A DNA stretch of 64,000 nucleotides from Ruegeria sp. ANG-R (GCF_000813985.1 NZ_JWLJ01000011.1:310001-374000); one strand, 5' to 3'. Shown: positions 48,841-58,946, counted from the stretch's first letter. Numbers and translations are program-made. Notes: generated by a model not told the origin, from the sequence alone.

Positions 48841-49701
48841 ATGGCTAAGAAAAATGTCGGTCTGCCGCCACTGGATTGGCTGCGCGTGTTCGAGGCTGCC
48901 GGGCGACTGGGTGGCTTCTCTGCAGCTGCACGCGAGTTCGGGCTGACGCAGGCGGCCGTCAGTCAGCGGATCGGTAACCTTGAGGCGTGGTTGGGCCGGT
49001 CGCTGTTTGTGCGCGAGGCGCGGGGCGTGTCACTGACGATTGAAGGCGAAAGCTATCTGCCGCTGGTGCAGGACAGTCTGCGGGCTCTGGAGCGCAATAC
49101 CGAGGATCTGTTCGGCAAATCCCCGCGGGAACTTCGGGTTGCGGGTTTGTCGTCGCATATTCACGCTTTGGTTCTGCCTGCATTGTCAGCGTTTCTGGAG
49201 ATGCGACCGAAAGTTCGCGTCATGACGGATTCCATGGCGCGCCGGTCTTCGCTTGAAGAAGAACGGACATGGCTGCAAATCCGCTATGGTCGCGGCAATT
49301 GGGCAGGACGCAAGGCTAAGCTGATCGCGCCCGAGATACTGGCGCCGATGGCTGCCCCCGGCGTGAGCTGGGGCGCGCCCGTGATCGAACTGCGCGGCGA
49401 ACGCCCCGGCTGGCAGGACTGGGCGCAGGTTGCAGGGATTGATGAATTGCCAGCGGGCCGGATCAGTTTCGATTCCGTTGGCCATGCGATCACCGCGGCG
49501 CGGCGGGGTATGGGGGTTGTGCTGGGGTCGGTCCCTCTGGCTGCAGGCAGCTTGCAGACTGGCCGATTGTGCAGGCTGGACCTGCCGGAGCTGAAAACCA
49601 AAGACGGCTATTGGTTGACGTGGCCGGAAGACCGGGTGCGCTCCAAACGGCAGCGCGCATTGATTGACGATTTCCTTTTGGCCCTTCGCGGGGTTGCGTG
49701 A
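48841..49701 (+). CDS. LysR-family regulator, probable regulator of the tmp operon
   Basis: 286 residues, GcvA-like group: N-terminal MAKKNVGLPPLDWLRVFEAAGRLGGFSAAAREFGLTQAAVSQRIGNLEAWLG and LFVREARGVSLTIEGE, then a short effector domain with FDSVGHAITAARRGMGVVLG. Its ATG is 99 bases from the divergent tmpA start, the usual LysR arrangement. The effector could be the phosphonate itself or a breakdown product (inference). Confidence 0.88.
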   Translation: MAKKNVGLPPLDWLRVFEAAGRLGGFSAAAREFGLTQAAVSQRIGNLEAWLGRSLFVREARGVSLTIEGESYLPLVQDSLRALERNTEDLFGKSPRELRVAGLSSHIHALVLPALSAFLEMRPKVRVMTDSMARRSSLEEERTWLQIRYGRGNWAGRKAKLIAPEILAPMAAPGVSWGAPVIELRGERPGWQDWAQVAGIDELPAGRISFDSVGHAITAARRGMGVVLGSVPLAAGSLQTGRLCRLDLPELKTKDGYWLTWPEDRVRSKRQRALIDDFLLALRGVA

Positions 49702-49704
49702 GGC

Positions 49705-49887
49705 TCAGAAATCGATGGCGATGCCTTTCTTCTCCCAATCCCCATAGCGGGCCGGGTCCGGGCCATCGCGCCCACCCAGTTCCTTTGGCATGACCCTGGC
49801 CTCGGCTTCGGCCTTGCGGCGACGTTCTTCGGCCTCGGCCAGTGCTCGCTGGGCTGCGGGGGGCAGGTCTTTGCGTTCGTCACTCAT
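49705..49887 (-). CDS. DUF1674 protein, SDHAF4-like succinate dehydrogenase assembly factor
   Basis: 60 residues. The C-terminal GGRDGPDPARYGDWEKKGIAIDF fits the DUF1674/SDHAF4 signature (RYGDWE..G...DF). Eukaryotic SDHAF4 binds flavinylated SdhA during complex II assembly; bacterial homologues are thought to do the same. The N-terminus is a charged helix (AQRALAEAEERRRKAEAEA). The start follows GGAA; an overlapping upstream frame reaches 49980 but has no support. Convergent with the lysR gene, three bases apart. Confidence 0.88.
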   Translation of the reverse strand: MSDERKDLPPAAQRALAEAEERRRKAEAEARVMPKELGGRDGPDPARYGDWEKKGIAIDF

Positions 49888-49978
49888 GACATTGGGTTCC
49901 TTTCCGTACAGGGCCTTGATATACGCCCTCGTCCGCCCAAGGCAATGCGGGCGCAGGTCATGAGATACAGGCAGGATC

Positions 49979-51238
49979 ATGTCGAACTCCGCAACAGCCG
50001 CGCGGCGCAGCGCAATCTATCTACTGGATCAGATACTGGGTGAGGGGCGGTTGCTTCCTGAATGTCTGGCGGCAGGCGCGCTGGACCGTCTTGCTCCCGA
50101 AGATCGTGCGCGTGCTCAACGATTGACGATCGAAACCTTGCGCGGCTTGGAACGCGCCGACCGGCTGCTGGCCGACCATCTGCGTCAGACACCTGCGCTG
50201 ACGGTTCACAATGCCCTGAGGTTGGGTACTGTCGAACTGTGTCAGGGTGAGGCCGCGCATGGGGTGGTCAATTCGATGGTCGAGATCGTGGGCCGCTCTC
50301 GCAAGCATGGTCGGCTCAAGGGTCTGGTGAATGCGGTTTTGCGCAAGATCGCAGCTGAAGGGCCGGATGCGTGGCCGAAGATGCGCGTACCTCGCCTGCC
50401 GGAGTGGTTGCGCGAACCGTTGATCATGGCGTGGGGAACAGATGCCGTGAAAGGCATGGAACAGGCGCATTTTGCGGGCGCGCCGCTGGATGTGACGTTG
50501 AAACCGGCTGGCGGAGCACCGGGTGGCGAGACCCTGCCAACGGGTTCGGTCCGATTGCAGGATGCGGGACAGGTATCGGCCCTGCGGGGGTACAAGGACG
50601 GAAATTGGTGGGTTCAGGACGCAGCGGCGGCGATTCCTGTGCGAGTGCTGGCTCCGAAAGCCGGGGAAAAAGTGCTGGACCTCTGCGCGGCGCCCGGGGG
50701 CAAGACGTTGCAATTGGCTGCTGCGGGGGCAGAGGTTACGGCACTGGATATCTCTGACACGCGGCTGGAGCGGGTGCGGGAGAACCTGAAGCGGACAGGC
50801 CTCAAGGCAGAGGTCATTGCAGGTGATGCGCTGGACCATCAGGGCCAGTACGATGCCATTCTGCTGGATGCACCCTGTTCTGCAACAGGTACGATTCGGC
50901 GTCACCCTGATTTGCCTTTCGCCAAAGACGGCTCGGAATTCGGCGGGTTGATCGAGTTGCAGGCACGGATGCTTGCCCATGCGTGGACCTTGCTGAAACC
51001 CGGTGGGCGGTTGGTGTATTGCACCTGTTCGCTGTTGCCGGACGAAGGTGAGGTGCAGATCGAAGAGGCCTTGGATCAGTATCCAGACATGCGGATCGAC
51101 CGCGCCGCACTTGAGATTTCGGGTGTCGAAACAGATTGGATAACCGAAGAAGGCGGCCTGCGACTGCGCCCGGATTTCTGGCCCGACAAGGGCGGCATGG
51201 ACGGGTTCTATATCGCCTGTCTGAACAAATCCGCCTGA
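49979..51238 (+). CDS. rsmB: RsmB-type 16S rRNA (cytosine-C5)-methyltransferase
   Basis: 419 residues: an N-terminal NusB-like RNA-binding domain (1-150, ARRSAIYLLDQIL...) and a SAM-methyltransferase domain with LDLCAAPGGKTLQL, the DAPCSATGTIRRHPD motif and the catalytic Cys in LVYCTCSLLPDEGE. Acts on C967 in the E. coli reference. First gene of a plus-strand run that continues to purH and lspA. Confidence 0.93.
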   Translation: MSNSATAARRSAIYLLDQILGEGRLLPECLAAGALDRLAPEDRARAQRLTIETLRGLERADRLLADHLRQTPALTVHNALRLGTVELCQGEAAHGVVNSMVEIVGRSRKHGRLKGLVNAVLRKIAAEGPDAWPKMRVPRLPEWLREPLIMAWGTDAVKGMEQAHFAGAPLDVTLKPAGGAPGGETLPTGSVRLQDAGQVSALRGYKDGNWWVQDAAAAIPVRVLAPKAGEKVLDLCAAPGGKTLQLAAAGAEVTALDISDTRLERVRENLKRTGLKAEVIAGDALDHQGQYDAILLDAPCSATGTIRRHPDLPFAKDGSEFGGLIELQARMLAHAWTLLKPGGRLVYCTCSLLPDEGEVQIEEALDQYPDMRIDRAALEISGVETDWITEEGGLRLRPDFWPDKGGMDGFYIACLNKSA

Positions 51239-51326
51239 CGCGACGCTTTTCGATGACTTGACGCGCGGACCGGTCTATCGTGTGCTCAAGCGCCCGCAGA
51301 GCGCAAGGGGCAGAATCGCAAGCGTC

Positions 51327-53066
51327 ATGTCAAAATCGGACACAATGGCCAATCGCTGGATGCGGTTTCAGAACCGCCTTTACGCGCGCCTGAGCCAACG
51401 GCAGAAGGCGGTTGCGGGATTCGTCAGCCAGCCTGAGCCGCGCACGGTCGGTTCATTTGCACGCGGACGACAACTGGTGGCCGGGAATCTCCTTTTCGCA
51501 GGATATCTGGTCGAGGCGGATGACACCGATCTCTGGGATGTTGCTGCACCCAGTCCGGATTTCGATGACGAACGCCACGGTTTCATCTGGCTGGATGATC
51601 TGGCAGCCGTGGGCGATATGCGCGCCCGGGACAAGGCACAGCGATGGGTCTGGGGCTGGATCGATGCGCATGGGCGCGGGAGGGGTCCCGGCTGGGCGCC
51701 GGACCTGACCGGGCGGCGGGTGACGCGCTGGATCAACCACGCGCAATTCCTGCTGCGCGGCGCTGATGAGGCGCAAAGCAGAGCTCTCTTTCGCTCCTTG
51801 GCACAACAAACATGGTTTCTTTCCAAACGCTGGACAGCAGCAACACCGGGGTTGCCGAGATTCGAAGCGCTCGCCGGTCTGGTTCAGGCTGGTTTAGCCT
51901 TGGAGGGGTTAGAGCAGAAGGCTGACCCTGCCTTGCGCGCACTGGCCCGGGAATGCGACCGCCAGATCGATGCCGAGGGCGGCATTCTCACCCGCAACCC
52001 AGAGGAGCTACTGGAGGTCTTCACCCTGCTGGCCTGGACCTCAGCCGCCCTTAGCGAAGTTGGCCGGGGCACGCCGGCCTCTCAGACCGGGGCGATCAAA
52101 CGCATTGCGCCGACGTTGCGCAATCTGCGCCATGCAGACGGATCACTGGCCAGGTTTCACGGGGGCGGTCGCGGGCTTGAAGGGCGACTGGATCAGGCTC
52201 TGGCGCAAAGCGGCGTCAAACCGCAGCAGCATTCGGACCTGTCGATGGGCTATGCGCGATTGGCGGCCTCGCGCACTACGGTTCTGGTGGATGCTAGTGC
52301 ACCCCCGAAAGGCGCGGCATCATACAATGCCCACGCCTCGACCCTTGCGTTCGAGCTGACCTCGGGCCGCCGTCCGCTTATCGTGAATTGCGGCTCAGGC
52401 GGCAGTTTCGGTCAGGACTGGCGCCGGGCCGGGCGCGCAACCCCGTCGCATTCGACCCTCTGCGTCGACGGGTACTCCAGCGCCCGGCTTGCTGAAGTTG
52501 CAAGCAGGCCCTCGCACGAGGCGCTGGTGGACGGCCCGCAGGATGTGCCTGTGGATTTCGAAGACGCTTTCGAGGGTACCCGGTTCATGGTCGGTCACGA
52601 CGGCTATGCCAAGGTGTTCGGCTTGACCCATGCGCGAACTCTGGAATTGCGCTTCGATGGGCGCGAACTGGTGGGTGAGGATATATTGCTGACCGCAACC
52701 GACAAGGCCAAGCGGCAGTTTGACCGGGCGATGGATGCGGCGAACCTCAAAGGGATCGCGTTCGATATCCGTTTTCACCTGCATCCTGACGTCGATGCGG
52801 CGTTGGATCTGGGTGGTGCGGCGGTTTCTATGGCGCTCAAAAGCGGCGAGATATGGGTTTTCCGCCATGATGGTGTTGGAAAGTTGTCAGTCGAACCAAG
52901 CGTTTACCTGGAAAAAGGCCGATTAAAGCCGCGCGCGACAAAACAGGTCGTTCTATCTGGCCGCGCAATGGAGTATGCGACGCGCATCCGGTGGACGCTC
53001 AGCAAGGCTCAGGATACAGCCTATGCCGTGCGGGATACGCACCGGGACGAGCCCGTTTTCGACTGA
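51327..53066 (+). CDS. Heparinase II/III family protein
   Basis: About 579 residues. The N-terminal half is alpha-helical (toroid: [42 protein letters not shown]) and the C-terminal half is beta-sandwich with [55 protein letters not shown] typical of heparinase II/III C-domains (PF07940). Polysaccharide lyase activity is a family property, but no secretion signal is visible here. In alphaproteobacteria this gene commonly sits between rsmB and purH; the start is uncertain (ATG 51327 or 51345). Confidence 0.87.
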   Translation: MSKSDTMANRWMRFQNRLYARLSQRQKAVAGFVSQPEPRTVGSFARGRQLVAGNLLFAGYLVEADDTDLWDVAAPSPDFDDERHGFIWLDDLAAVGDMRARDKAQRWVWGWIDAHGRGRGPGWAPDLTGRRVTRWINHAQFLLRGADEAQSRALFRSLAQQTWFLSKRWTAATPGLPRFEALAGLVQAGLALEGLEQKADPALRALARECDRQIDAEGGILTRNPEELLEVFTLLAWTSAALSEVGRGTPASQTGAIKRIAPTLRNLRHADGSLARFHGGGRGLEGRLDQALAQSGVKPQQHSDLSMGYARLAASRTTVLVDASAPPKGAASYNAHASTLAFELTSGRRPLIVNCGSGGSFGQDWRRAGRATPSHSTLCVDGYSSARLAEVASRPSHEALVDGPQDVPVDFEDAFEGTRFMVGHDGYAKVFGLTHARTLELRFDGRELVGEDILLTATDKAKRQFDRAMDAANLKGIAFDIRFHLHPDVDAALDLGGAAVSMALKSGEIWVFRHDGVGKLSVEPSVYLEKGRLKPRATKQVVLSGRAMEYATRIRWTLSKAQDTAYAVRDTHRDEPVFD

Positions 53067-53088
53067 CGCCAAAAGGATCTTTGGACCC

Positions 53089-54678
53089 ATGACCGACCTT
53101 CACCCCGTGCGCCGCGCGTTGCTTTCCGTTTCCGACAAGACCGGATTGATCGAACTGGGCAAGGCGCTGTCCGAGCGCGGGGTCGAGTTGCTTTCGACTG
53201 GCGGTACGGCCAAAGCGTTGCGCGATGCTGGCCTTGAAGTCAAAGATGTGAGCGAGGTCACCGGCTTCCCCGAAATGATGGATGGCCGGGTCAAGACGCT
53301 GCACCCGATGGTGCATGGTGGTCTGCTGGCCCTGCGTGATAATGACACGCATGTTGCCGCCATGGAGGAACATGGAATCGGCGCAATCGATTTGCTGGTC
53401 GTGAACCTCTACCCGTTCGAGGCCACTGTGGCCAAAGGCGCTGCCTATGACGAGTGTATCGAGAATATCGATATCGGCGGTCCGGCAATGATCCGTGCGG
53501 CGTCGAAGAACCATGCCTTCGTGAACGTCGTGGTGGATGTCGAGGATTATTCGTCTCTGCTGGATCAACTGGAAGAGAATTATGGCCAGACATCCTATGG
53601 GTTCCGCCAGTGGCTTGCGCAAAAGGCTTATGCCCGCACCGCCGCTTATGACACCGCCGTATCCAACTGGATGGCCGATGCGTTGCAGCTTGAGGCCCCC
53701 AAACGCCGCGCTTTTGCGGGGGAGCTGAAACAGACCCTGCGCTATGGTGAGAACAGCCATCAGCAGGCGGCGTTCTATACCGACGGCTCCGGCCGCCCCG
53801 GCGTTGCGACCGCAGTGCAGCATCAGGGCAAGGAACTGAGCTATAACAATATCAACGACACTGACGCGGCGTTCGAACTGGTGGCCGAGTTTGACCCGGC
53901 GGACGGTGCCGCATGTGCCATCATCAAGCACGCCAACCCCTGCGGTGTCGCCAAAGGCGCGACTCTGCTTGAGGCCTACAAAGCCGCGTTCGACTGCGAC
54001 CGCACTTCGGCTTTCGGCGGGATCGTGGCGCTGAACCAGCCGCTGGATGCGGAAACTGCGCAAGAGATCACGGGTATCTTTACAGAGGTCGTGATAGCTC
54101 CGGGTGCGTCGGATGAGGCCAAGGCAATCTTTGCCGCAAAGAAAAACCTGCGCCTGCTGACCACCGAGGGTCTGCCCGATGTGACTGGAGGTGGGAAAAC
54201 CGTGCGCCAAGTGGCGGGCGGGCTGCTGGTACAGGACAAGGATAACGGCTTTGTCGGCATGGATGACCTGAAGGTCGTCACCAAGAAGACTCCGAGCGAT
54301 GAACAAATGCGCGACCTGTTGTTCGCGTGGAAAGTGGCGAAACACGTCAAATCCAACGCCATCGTTTATGTCAAAGACGGCGCGACCGTCGGTGTTGGCG
54401 CGGGGCAGATGAGCCGCGTCGATTCCGCGCTGATCGCCGCCAAAAAAGCGAAACGCATGGCAGACGCGCTGGGCTTGCCGCAACCGCTGACCATCGGTTC
54501 GGCCGTGGCCTCGGACGCGTTCTTCCCGTTCCCTGACGGGCTGATGGAGGCCGCCGAGGCCGGGGCCACCTGCGTCATCCAGCCCGGCGGTTCGATGCGC
54601 GATGATGAGGTGATCGCGGCTGCGGACGAGGCCGGTCTGGCGATGGTCTTCACCGGTATGCGGCATTTCCGTCACTGA
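53089..54678 (+). CDS. purH: Bifunctional AICAR transformylase/IMP cyclohydrolase
   Basis: 529 residues. Does the last two steps of purine synthesis, formylating AICAR and closing the ring to IMP. The N-terminal MGS-like domain ([52 protein letters not shown]) and the C-terminal transformylase ([25 protein letters not shown] with the catalytic Lys-His, [25 protein letters not shown]) are complete. AAAAGGA lies upstream of ATG 53089. The stop overlaps lspA (TGATG). Confidence 0.98.
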   Translation: MTDLHPVRRALLSVSDKTGLIELGKALSERGVELLSTGGTAKALRDAGLEVKDVSEVTGFPEMMDGRVKTLHPMVHGGLLALRDNDTHVAAMEEHGIGAIDLLVVNLYPFEATVAKGAAYDECIENIDIGGPAMIRAASKNHAFVNVVVDVEDYSSLLDQLEENYGQTSYGFRQWLAQKAYARTAAYDTAVSNWMADALQLEAPKRRAFAGELKQTLRYGENSHQQAAFYTDGSGRPGVATAVQHQGKELSYNNINDTDAAFELVAEFDPADGAACAIIKHANPCGVAKGATLLEAYKAAFDCDRTSAFGGIVALNQPLDAETAQEITGIFTEVVIAPGASDEAKAIFAAKKNLRLLTTEGLPDVTGGGKTVRQVAGGLLVQDKDNGFVGMDDLKVVTKKTPSDEQMRDLLFAWKVAKHVKSNAIVYVKDGATVGVGAGQMSRVDSALIAAKKAKRMADALGLPQPLTIGSAVASDAFFPFPDGLMEAAEAGATCVIQPGGSMRDDEVIAAADEAGLAMVFTGMRHFRH

Positions 54679-55148
54679 TGCGCAGCCCGCTCCTCCTCTG
54701 GGCCGGTCTGGCCGCGTTTCTGATCGACCAGATCAGCAAGTATCTGGTCGTGCATGTGCTGCGCGTGGCGCAGGGCGATATCGACGTTTTGCCGCCGCTG
54801 CTGATCTTCAAATACGGAGAGAATCGCGGCATCAACTTTGGGCTGTTTCAGGGTAACTCGGACGCCGCCCGCTGGGTGCTGATCGGGATTTCTCTGGCGA
54901 TCTGCCTGGGCGCCCTAATCTGGCTGGGGCGCATCGCCCCTACGAAGTTTCAGCAATTCTGCGGCGGTCTTCTGATCGGCGGCGCGCTGGGAAATGTCGT
55001 GGACCGGGTGCTTTACGGATACGTTCTGGATTTCCTGAACATGTCATGTTGCGGCATCGACAATCCGTTTGTGTTCAATCTGGCCGATGTGTTCATTTTT
55101 GCGGGAGCTTTGGGCTTGGTTCTGTTCGACGGCAAAAAGCCCTCGTGA
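54678..55148 (+). CDS. lspA: Lipoprotein signal peptidase (signal peptidase II)
   Basis: 156 residues, four membrane helices. LspA removes signal peptides from prolipoproteins at the lipobox Cys. The catalytic aspartates lie in GNVVDRVLYG and FNLADVFIF, and the INFGLFQG motif of the family is present. The window itself encodes at least three candidate lipoprotein substrates (1140, 1831 and 55199). The start overlaps the purH stop codon. Confidence 0.96.
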   Translation: MRSPLLLWAGLAAFLIDQISKYLVVHVLRVAQGDIDVLPPLLIFKYGENRGINFGLFQGNSDAARWVLIGISLAICLGALIWLGRIAPTKFQQFCGGLLIGGALGNVVDRVLYGYVLDFLNMSCCGIDNPFVFNLADVFIFAGALGLVLFDGKKPS

Positions 55149-55198
55149 CGCGCCCGGTGATATGCGATAAAAGCGCCTGAAACTGGCTGGAGACACTG

Positions 55199-55714
55199 AT
55201 GCGTATGCCACGCGCCATTCTTGTTCTGACGCTCGCTGCTTCTGTTGCGGGCTGTTCCGATATTGGTTTGCGCAATCTTGAACCGCCGGGGCAGGGGCCG
55301 GACGAATTCTCGGTGCTGCCGGTCAAACCGCTGACCCCGCCCAAGGATTACGCCTTTCTGCCCGCGCCCACGCCGGGCGGTGCGAATCTGACCGATCCCA
55401 ACCCCAAGGCCGAAGCGGTTGTGGCGCTGGGCGGCAGTGAGGCCGCGCTGAATCCCAATACGCCTATCCCCGCGAGCGATGGTGCGCTGGTGACGGCCTC
55501 AAGTCGGTATGGCGTTCCGGCCAACACGCGCCAGGTGACCACCGAAGAGGACGCAGCTTTCCGCAAGCGCAAAGCGCGCTGGACCCGGCTGCGTCTGTTC
55601 CCGGTTGACCGGTATGCACAGGCCTATGACCGCGAGGCCATCAACGCGAACAATGCAAACGAAGCAGCGCGCCAGCTTGGGATTGAAACGCCTTCGGCTC
55701 CTCCGCTTGAATGA
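55199..55714 (+). CDS. DUF3035-family lipoprotein
   Basis: 171 residues: signal peptide with lipobox (SVAGC, Cys about 19) and a DUF3035 domain: VLPVKPLTPPKDYAFLPAPTPGG, ASSRYGVPANTR and KRKARWTRLRLFPVDRYAQAYD. Restricted mainly to alphaproteobacteria; function in the outer membrane is unknown. It follows lspA, which makes its mature anchor, and precedes the M16 protease pair. Confidence 0.88.
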   Translation: MRMPRAILVLTLAASVAGCSDIGLRNLEPPGQGPDEFSVLPVKPLTPPKDYAFLPAPTPGGANLTDPNPKAEAVVALGGSEAALNPNTPIPASDGALVTASSRYGVPANTRQVTTEEDAAFRKRKARWTRLRLFPVDRYAQAYDREAINANNANEAARQLGIETPSAPPLE

Positions 55715-55799
55715 ATTCTTCTTAACTTTCCGTCATTGGCCTTGAACCCCGGCGGCGCCACCGTAGTTTGAACACCAGAAACGAAACGGAGGATGCCCC

Positions 55800-57140
55800 A
55801 TGGTTCGGGCCCTGGCATTGTCGGCTGCCCTGATCGCCGCCACCCCCTTGTTCGCCAAAGAGGGGCACGAGGCGGTCACCACTTTCACGCTCGATAACGG
55901 CATGGATGTCGTGGTTGTCGAAGATCACCGCGCGCCGGTGGTGCAGCATATGGTCTGGTATCGGGCCGGGTCCGCAGATGAACCTATAGGATCTTCGGGT
56001 GTGGCGCACTTCCTTGAACACCTGCTGTTCAAGGGGACCGACACGATGGAGCCGGGCGAATTGTCTGCGACCGTCGCGGCCAATGGCGGCAATGACAATG
56101 CCTTTACTTCGTATGATTACACCGCTTACTTCCAGCGCGTCGCTGCTGACCGCCTGGAACTGATGATGCGGATGGAGGCGGACCGGATGCGCAACATCCG
56201 CCTGACCGAGAATGATATCGCCACCGAACGCGACGTGATTCTGGAAGAACGCAACCAGCGCACTGAAAACAACCCCCGGTCTTTGTTTGGCGAACAGATG
56301 AGTGCGGCGCAGTATCTGAATCACCGCTATGGCGTGCCCATTATCGGCTGGAAGCACGAGATGGAAGAACTGGACATGGGCGATGCGCTGTCCTTCTACC
56401 AGACCCACTATGCGCCCAATAACGCCATTCTGGTCGTTACGGGCGATGTCGACCCGGATGAGGTCAAGACGCTGGCAGATCAGTATTACGGTGTGATTCC
56501 CGCCAATCCGGATTTGCCAGAACGGGTTCGCTCGCAAGAACCTCCGCAGACAGCAGAGCGTCGCCTGACATATAAGGATGCCCGTGTGGCACAGCCCTAC
56601 GTGCAGCGCAGCTATCTGGCGCCCGAGCGTGATGCCGGAGCGCAGGAAAAAGCTGCTGCGTTGTATCTGCTGGCCGAGCTGCTGGGTGGTGGCACCACAT
56701 CCTATCTGAATGAAAAGCTGCAGTTCGACCAGCACAAGGTGGTCTATACCGGCGCGTTCTACCGGGGCGTCTCGCTGGACGACACGACCTTTGATCTGAT
56801 CGTTGTACCTGCCGAGGGCGTCTCGCTGCAGGAGGCCGAGGATGCGATGGATCAGGCTGTTGCCGACTTCATCGCCGAGGGTGTGAACGAAGACGATCTG
56901 AACCGTATCAAGATGCAGCTCCGCGCCGCGCAGACCTATGCGCGCGATAATGTCGACGGGATCGGAAATCGCTATGGCCGCGCGCTGACCAGCGGACTGA
57001 CGGTCGAGGACGTGCAGGCCTGGCCCGATATTGTGCAAGGCGTCACGGGGGATGAAATCATCGCTGCGGCCCGCGAAGTGCTGCAGCCCGAAACCTCCGT
57101 AACCGGCTGGCTGATGCGCGACGATGAGGTGACGCAATGA
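55800..57140 (+). CDS. M16-family zinc metalloprotease (catalytic subunit)
   Basis: 446 residues with a short signal peptide (1-19). The inverted zinc motif H70-F-L-E73-H74 is present, with the third ligand Glu in the ERDVILEERNQR region, and the two M16 half-domains are complete (SYDYTAYFQRVAADRLELMM, ALSFYQTHYAPNNAILVVTGD). Processing peptidase/PqqF/YmxG group, probably periplasmic. CGGAGGA before ATG 55800. The stop overlaps the next M16 gene (ATGA), the usual pairing for these proteases. Confidence 0.94.
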   Translation: MVRALALSAALIAATPLFAKEGHEAVTTFTLDNGMDVVVVEDHRAPVVQHMVWYRAGSADEPIGSSGVAHFLEHLLFKGTDTMEPGELSATVAANGGNDNAFTSYDYTAYFQRVAADRLELMMRMEADRMRNIRLTENDIATERDVILEERNQRTENNPRSLFGEQMSAAQYLNHRYGVPIIGWKHEMEELDMGDALSFYQTHYAPNNAILVVTGDVDPDEVKTLADQYYGVIPANPDLPERVRSQEPPQTAERRLTYKDARVAQPYVQRSYLAPERDAGAQEKAAALYLLAELLGGGTTSYLNEKLQFDQHKVVYTGAFYRGVSLDDTTFDLIVVPAEGVSLQEAEDAMDQAVADFIAEGVNEDDLNRIKMQLRAAQTYARDNVDGIGNRYGRALTSGLTVEDVQAWPDIVQGVTGDEIIAAAREVLQPETSVTGWLMRDDEVTQ

Positions 57141-58441
57141 AACGGATTATCGCAACACTGACCGCGCTGATCATCGCCGTTCCCGCATGGGCGGAAATCG
57201 AGATCGAGGAAGTCACCTCACCCGGCGGCATCACAGCATGGCTGGTCGAGGATCACTCGATCCCTTTCACCGCTCTGGAACTGCGGTTTCGTGGTGGTAC
57301 TTCATTGGACGACCCGGACGCACGGGGTGCGGTTTATCTGATGAGCGGCTTGATCGAAGAGGGTTCAGGCGACATGGATGCCCGAACGTATGCGCGGGAA
57401 CTTGAATCTCTGGCGGCATCGTTCAGCTACCGGGCGACGGATGATTCGGTCTCGATCTCGGCACGGTTTCTGACCGAGAACCGGGATGACGTGGTCGATC
57501 TTTTGCAGACCACGATTCACGACCCCCGATTTGATCAGGAAGCGATCGACCGGGTGAAGGCGCAGGTGATTTCAGGCCTGAAATCAGACCAGACGGACCC
57601 AAGCGATATCGCCGGACGCCACTTTGCTGAAATGGCCTATGGGGATCATCCTTACGCATCGGATGGCAAGGGTACGATTGAAAGCGTCTCGGGCCTGACC
57701 CGTGACGATATCGTCGCCGCCTATGACAATGTCTTTGTCCGAGACAGGCTTTATGTCGGCGCTGTCGGCGACATCACGGCCGAAGAACTGGGTGTATTGC
57801 TGGACGAATTGCTGGTGGATCTGCCAGCAACCGGAAAACCCATTCCGGACAAGGCAGAAGTAACAATCGATGGCGGTGTGAATGTGGTGGACTTCAACAC
57901 TCCGCAATCGGTTGCTCTGTTTGGACAGAACGGCATCGACCGTGACGATCCCGATTTCTTTGCGGCCTACGTCCTGAACCACATTCTGGGTGGCGGCGGT
58001 TTTGAAAGCCGCCTGATGCAGGAAGTACGTGAGAAACGTGGCCTGACCTATGGTGTCGCGACCTATCTGGTACCCAAGGATCTGGCTTCTGTTTATCTGG
58101 GTTCGGTCTCGTCAGCCAATGACCGCATCGCCGAGGCGGTCGAAGTGATCCGTCAGGAATGGGCGCGTGCGGCTGCCGAAGGCGTGACGCAAAAGGAACT
58201 GGATGACGCCAAGACCTATCTGACCGGAGCTTATCCGCTGCGGTTTGACGGCAACGGCCAGATTGCCGGGATCATGGTGGGGATGCAGATGGAAGATCTG
58301 CCAATCGACTATATTGCGACTCGCAATGACAAGGTAAATGCGGTGACGTTGGAGGATGTGAACCGGGTGGCGTCCGAACTGCTGGACCCCGACGGGCTGC
58401 ACTTCACCATCGTCGGGAAACCGGAAGGGTTGGACGGCTGA
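57137..58441 (+). CDS. M16-family protein lacking the zinc motif (partner subunit)
   Basis: 434 residues with signal peptide (1-19). The M16 fold is clear (KRGLTYGVATYLVPKDLASVYLGSVSS contains the conserved Arg-Tyr pair; NHILGGGGFESRLMQEVREKRGL), but the HxxEH motif is replaced by YLMSGLIEEG, so this chain cannot bind zinc. In known pairs the active chain and the inactive chain form a heterodimer clamp; the overlap with the upstream active gene supports that here. Confidence 0.93.
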   Translation: MKRIIATLTALIIAVPAWAEIEIEEVTSPGGITAWLVEDHSIPFTALELRFRGGTSLDDPDARGAVYLMSGLIEEGSGDMDARTYARELESLAASFSYRATDDSVSISARFLTENRDDVVDLLQTTIHDPRFDQEAIDRVKAQVISGLKSDQTDPSDIAGRHFAEMAYGDHPYASDGKGTIESVSGLTRDDIVAAYDNVFVRDRLYVGAVGDITAEELGVLLDELLVDLPATGKPIPDKAEVTIDGGVNVVDFNTPQSVALFGQNGIDRDDPDFFAAYVLNHILGGGGFESRLMQEVREKRGLTYGVATYLVPKDLASVYLGSVSSANDRIAEAVEVIRQEWARAAAEGVTQKELDDAKTYLTGAYPLRFDGNGQIAGIMVGMQMEDLPIDYIATRNDKVNAVTLEDVNRVASELLDPDGLHFTIVGKPEGLDG

Positions 58442-58601
58442 GGTCGTCCATCCACCCACTGCCGAACAGACTTACTTGTTGTTATTGATTGATTTTTCTT
58501 GGATTCAACGCCAATGGGTGATGCGAGCCACCGGCGAAAACAGTAACTATGTGACCCTCTGAAGTGCGCTGCGCCGGATAGAGGATCGGCAAATCTCCGC
58601 C

Positions 58602-58617
58602 TTAAGTAATCGTTAAC
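58602..58617. promoter_or_regulatory. CtrA-type full site upstream of a small membrane protein gene
   Basis: TTAA-GTAATCG-TTAAC, an exact TTAA-N7-TTAAC match, 53 bases before the ATG at 58671. A CATACT -10-like hexamer lies about 10 bases further on, so the site would cover the -35 region as in CtrA-activated promoters. Confidence 0.65.
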
Positions 58618-58670
58618 TCGTCTTGGCCATACTTTGGCCAGAAATGTCGAGAATTCTATGTTAGTCGGGA

Positions 58671-58898
58671 ATGGAGATGGGATTCAGAAGATCAATATCT
58701 CCTGTGAGAAGGCTTGGGACGGATAGCGGCGCCATGATAGTAGCGATAATGGGATTGGGAACGCTTGCAGGGTTGTTAACCTTTGCTGCCGCTTTGGTTC
58801 TCGGTCAATCCCTGCTCAGCGCGTTTGCACTGTACGTGGTCGCCGGTACGCTGACATCGCTTTTGGTTGCGGCGGGTCTCTATTTCAGAAGCTCTTAA
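58671..58898 (+). CDS. Small inner-membrane protein, unknown function
   Basis: 75 residues: basic N-terminus (RRSISPVRRLGTDSG) then two hydrophobic helices (about 22-44 and 48-70, AMIVAIMGLGTLAGLLTFAAALV and ALYVVAGTLTSLLVAAGLYF). The weak CGGGA is the only ribosome site; ATG 58671 or 58677 could serve. Kept as a gene because a promoter-like CtrA site lies directly upstream and a hairpin follows downstream. Confidence 0.6.
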   Translation: MEMGFRRSISPVRRLGTDSGAMIVAIMGLGTLAGLLTFAAALVLGQSLLSAFALYVVAGTLTSLLVAAGLYFRSS

Positions 58899-58923
58899 AT
58901 TAGATGTGCTGGAGATGAAGCCC

Positions 58924-58946
58924 AGCGACTGAGTATTTCAGTCGCT
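58924..58946. terminator. Hairpin between convergent genes
   Basis: Eight-base perfect stem AGCGACTG/CAGTCGCT, loop AGTATTT, between the small membrane protein and SDR genes. There is no T run on either side, so termination efficiency is uncertain. Confidence 0.45.

Noticed and set aside
52999..54675. A 558-codon open frame antisense to purH
   Set aside because: Shadow frame; purH is complete and highly conserved.
55722..57137. A 471-codon minus-strand frame over the first M16 gene
   Set aside because: Antisense to a protease gene with intact HxxEH; no ribosome site and no family resemblance.
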